This document shows, piece after piece, positions 60,721 to 64,000 of a stretch of DNA of 64,000 nucleotides. The position numbers were made by a program, and so were the translations under genes. Within the stretch, counting starts at the first letter, position 1, and every line of letters starts with the position of its first letter. A model generated the notes under the pieces. The model made no database searches, was not told where the DNA came from, and saw only the letters and a program-made list of their open reading frames with translations. Location: assembly GCF_040054535.1 (NCBI RefSeq), contig NC_090794.1, positions 8,658,501 through 8,722,500 of the forward strand, in the 5' to 3' direction. Origin of the DNA: Antennarius striatus. Taxonomy: Eukaryota; Chordata; Actinopteri; Lophiiformes; Antennariidae.

Positions 60721-63700
60721 TTAACTGTTGTGTACTTAGGTCAGCTCTAGCGATGAAGAGGACATTCTACACCGTAATTACCCCCCCTTTTGCACTCGCT
60801 AAAGGTACACACAGTTACACAGTAACCCCTACTTCACTTCCTTCAAATCATCTTTTCTAATTCTGTACATTTCTGTTCGTCACTGACAGGAACAGGTTTG
60901 TTGTCATACAATACATAAATACATACAATCATGTATTTGTAAAAGAAAGATTTAAAAAAATATATTTTTTATCATTTAAGCAACTAAAAAAATTTTAACT
61001 GGACATTGTTCGTGTTCACAATATGTACATTCAATTTTCACTCCATTTTTTACCTGGGATTATAAAAAAATAATTGATGTCTGTGCAAAAAACAAAAGTG
61101 TTAGCCGATGTTACCTTAGCACAAATGCTGAGAATGAGCAAACAGCTGGCCTGTCCCAAAGGTTAAAAAAACAACAACATATAAAACACAAAATGATCAA
61201 TTTTACACATTGTATTTTGTGAGGCTCTTCATTATTTTTTATTGAACAAGTCTTTTTTAAGTAGCAAGTGAGAACATGAGATCATTCAAACACAGTTAAC
61301 ACAGGTGTTTTTGTGAGGATTACACAGGTGAAAGAAGTCAATTAGAGTTTCAAGATTTTCTTCCATTTGGACTAAGTTGTTAAAATGTATTTCTAGTTTT
61401 CATGCTTTTCTTAATTTGCTCATTATTATATCATGTTTACTGTAAACATGGTTGATGAGGGAGCAGTGATGTTCATTACACAGACATTCTCCTTTACACT
61501 GCCTCATGTATTATGTTCTTCCTCTGATGTCCTTTGTGTCTCATGGAGGTCAGAGGTTGGGGTTGACAACAGATCAGCACCCGTCAAGCCACTGGAGATT
61601 CTGTATCTTTTTTTTTTTTTCAACAGACCTTCAGCAGAGCAGAAATGTCTTTCTTATATCATTACCACAATTTAACTTGAATGTTTGGTTCACATAATAA
61701 CACACTCGTAGTTTTTTAATGACGTTAATGATATGACGTAGGACCAGAGAGTGAAGCACAGAGGTGTGTGTACGTTGCGGTCTTTGGAAAGCAGTGAGGT
61801 TTTAATGATGATGAGCGGTGGCCACCATCGAAGTATGACAGTTTTACTGCTACTGTGTGTATTAAAGTGTGCGTGTGTGTACGGCAGGGTCACATTGCAG
61901 TTTGTTGCTTTGCAATTCTTCCTCACTCTGCTGATGAAAAGGGGGATAGAGGCTCATATCCGCCATGTAACTCGATACACTAGCACACTCTCCAATACAC
62001 TCATACAGCCTCATGCAACCTTTAACTGGCTGACTGCATTAGCCAAGTGGAGCTCTTGGAATATTTAATGTATTCTAGAATCTAATTTTGTATAAGCAGA
62101 GTTGCACCAGCCATAACAGTCCTACCTGTTTTTGTGCATAATCACATATCAAGCACTTTGTGAACCACGACAACATTGTCAGCTTGCAACCGACTGTGAA
62201 AATCAATCATTTAGTCTCTGTCTTCCTCCTCTTCTTCATGTCTGCACGCCATCTCATACACCAGAAGCCCTACACTTCATAAACAGGTCTTAAGGCCCCG
62301 GCATGTGTGTGTGGGAGGAGGTGTTAACACAACCTCCATAATGCTGGAAAAGGAGTCAAGCTGTATCTGGCTATGCAGTGGATGGAAACAGGAGAAAGAA
62401 AGAAAGCAAGAAAGGGAAAAAAAAAAAGAAAGAAAGGAGCAAAGTGTGACAAAGAGGTGTTCGGCGTCCACGTCCGGCAGTGTGATAGATAAGTGACAGG
62501 AAGAAAGTGGAAAAACTGGCAACTGTTGGGATGGGATGAGTGAGAAAGAGAGAAACCGAGCATCATAAGTGAAAAACAAATGTGGATTAATAAGACCTCA
62601 AGGGTATTTTATATAACCTTGGCACTGCCATGCTCAAATGTTTTGCAGAGGTTTCTCTGTCTCTCTCTCTCTCCCTCTCTCTCTTTTGCTCGCTGTGCGT
62701 GTGTGTGTCTCTGTGTGTGTTAATGTGTGTTTCCATGGTTGAGAAAAGGTCATTCTCACCCCCAGAGATCTCATTCTATTTGTGTTTTATGCATACACAA
62801 ATGAAAGCTGTTTGTGTAAGTATAGTGACGTGTGCATCAACACATGCATATTTCATTCACATACTTTACAGTTTAATTAGTGTGCGCGCGTGTTTGTGTG
62901 TGCATACATGTGTATGCGTGTGTGTGTTTGTGTGTATGTGTCTGTTGCGTTGGCGCAGAGGAATGCTTGGCTTGCCTGTAGGACTTGGCGACCTTCTCAG
63001 CGGTCATATTAAATGAGAAGAGAAACCCCCTTCTGCTTCCTGCCTGTAATAAATGGATCCCCAGCAACCATTAAGGCATATTTTAACACCAAATAACTCC
63101 CAAAAAACCACACTAGAACAGACGCAGCTGACCCCCACCCTCTCAGCATCCCCTTCACCCTCTCTGTCTTCCACTCTGTTTCCTTCATTTCTCTGTCAGC
63201 CTTAATGCATTTATATATTAAAAAAAAAAAGAGCATGAAGCTAAATGTTAGAATGAAATCCTTTTGGTGCCACAGCATGATGTACTTCACAGTCGTACTT
63301 TGTAGTCTGCTGGAATGTTTAATGAGAGTTATAACTCTTGGCAGCAGCACTGACTCCTAAAAATGGCCTTCCTCACTCTTTCCCATGTTTCAGTGCAGGC
63401 AATTGGGCTTTTACTCATTGCAAATTTGTTTATGCATTTTTAAAAATCAGAATTTTTTCAAATCTGAAGATGATAAAGTACTGGTAACTTACATCAGCTA
63501 AAAGTAACATGGTTATAGTATAAGTAATATAGTATGGTTGGGGGGATTTAACAAGGAGTAAGATAAATAAAAGCTATGACAAACTTGTAATATTTAATTA
63601 TAGTCGTTCTTTCATTTCAAATTATGTAATTTTCTTTGGGTCTTTTGTAAAACTGTCCTATGACCTCTCATCAGACTGTGACCCAGGATGTTGGCTGACA

Positions 63701-64000
63701 ATTACCATCAGTGAAGATCACACACTGTTTAACGAAACAGTGGACAAAGTGACTATGACATCACCCAAGGGTTGATGGGTTATCTGATATATGACCAATG
63801 ATTGTCTTGGTTGCTTGGGAGAAGAAGTGACCATGCTGGGACAGGCAGTGTTGCATTGCTACTCCTCTTTATTTGATCTGACTGAGATACTGATGTCACA
63901 CTTTCTGCAATGTCTTGTTAATAGCCAAGTAACCCCACCTCGCAGCATATCCATCTTTTACTTCCAATGGGATCAAAATACATTGAAGTTTGTTCAGTTT
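60720..64000. other. Gene-free flank upstream of hunk
   Basis: No supported exon. It contains an A/G-rich run (about 62,395-62,440), CT and GT repeats (62,655-62,710 and 62,880-62,945) and a candidate conserved block at 62,940-63,110. Otherwise AT-rich. Confidence 0.5.
62940..63110. promoter_or_regulatory. Candidate conserved non-coding element
   Basis: After the GT repeat there is a non-repetitive block with gttggcgcagag, ggtcatattaaatga and ccattaaggcatatttt. It is more even in composition than its surroundings. Motif density is modest, so support is weak. Confidence 0.2.

Overview
This is vertebrate nuclear DNA, almost certainly from a ray-finned (teleost) fish. It has compact GT-AG introns, long CA/TG and AT microsatellites, V-SINE-like tRNA-derived SINEs, L2- and RTE-type LINE relics and hAT/TTAA-type DNA-transposon remnants. 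The protein genes read as clear orthologues of vertebrate families. No bacterial operon, CRISPR array or virus was seen.

Layout: positions 1-19,200 form a gene-poor block with repeats and several stretches that look like conserved non-coding elements (judged by composition and motif density only). From 19,200 to 31,460 (+) lies agbl5, the cytosolic carboxypeptidase CCP5. Its 11 coding exons end at 27,227 in a short form, or continue through five further exons to 31,343 in an inferred long form. From 32,790 to about 33,800 (-) lies ost4, a 37-residue oligosaccharyltransferase subunit. From about 34,000 to 43,870 (+) lies selenoi (EPT1), with an in-frame UGA selenocysteine codon at 41,112-41,114 and a SECIS hairpin at 42,093-42,192 in its 3' UTR. 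From about 49,570 or 50,740 to 60,600 (-) lies a HUNK-family kinase in ten coding exons. Positions 60,720-64,000 contain no recognised gene.

The genes do not form one pathway. ost4 and selenoi both act at the ER or Golgi membrane (N-glycosylation and phosphatidylethanolamine synthesis) and are divergently transcribed from a shared upstream interval of about 400-1,000 bp. agbl5 trims polyglutamate from tubulin. The HUNK kinase is an AMPK-related Ser/Thr kinase. AGBL5, OST4 and SELENOI lie together on human 2p23.3, whereas HUNK is on human 21q22, so the neighbourhood combines two human synteny blocks.

The most useful items for a reader are ost4 (short and easily missed), the UGA/SECIS pair, two apparent GC-AG introns and an alternative C-terminus in agbl5, an altered glycine-rich loop in the kinase, a hAT element with near-perfect 8-bp target duplications, and motif-rich candidate enhancers. 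I found no convincing previously undescribed system.
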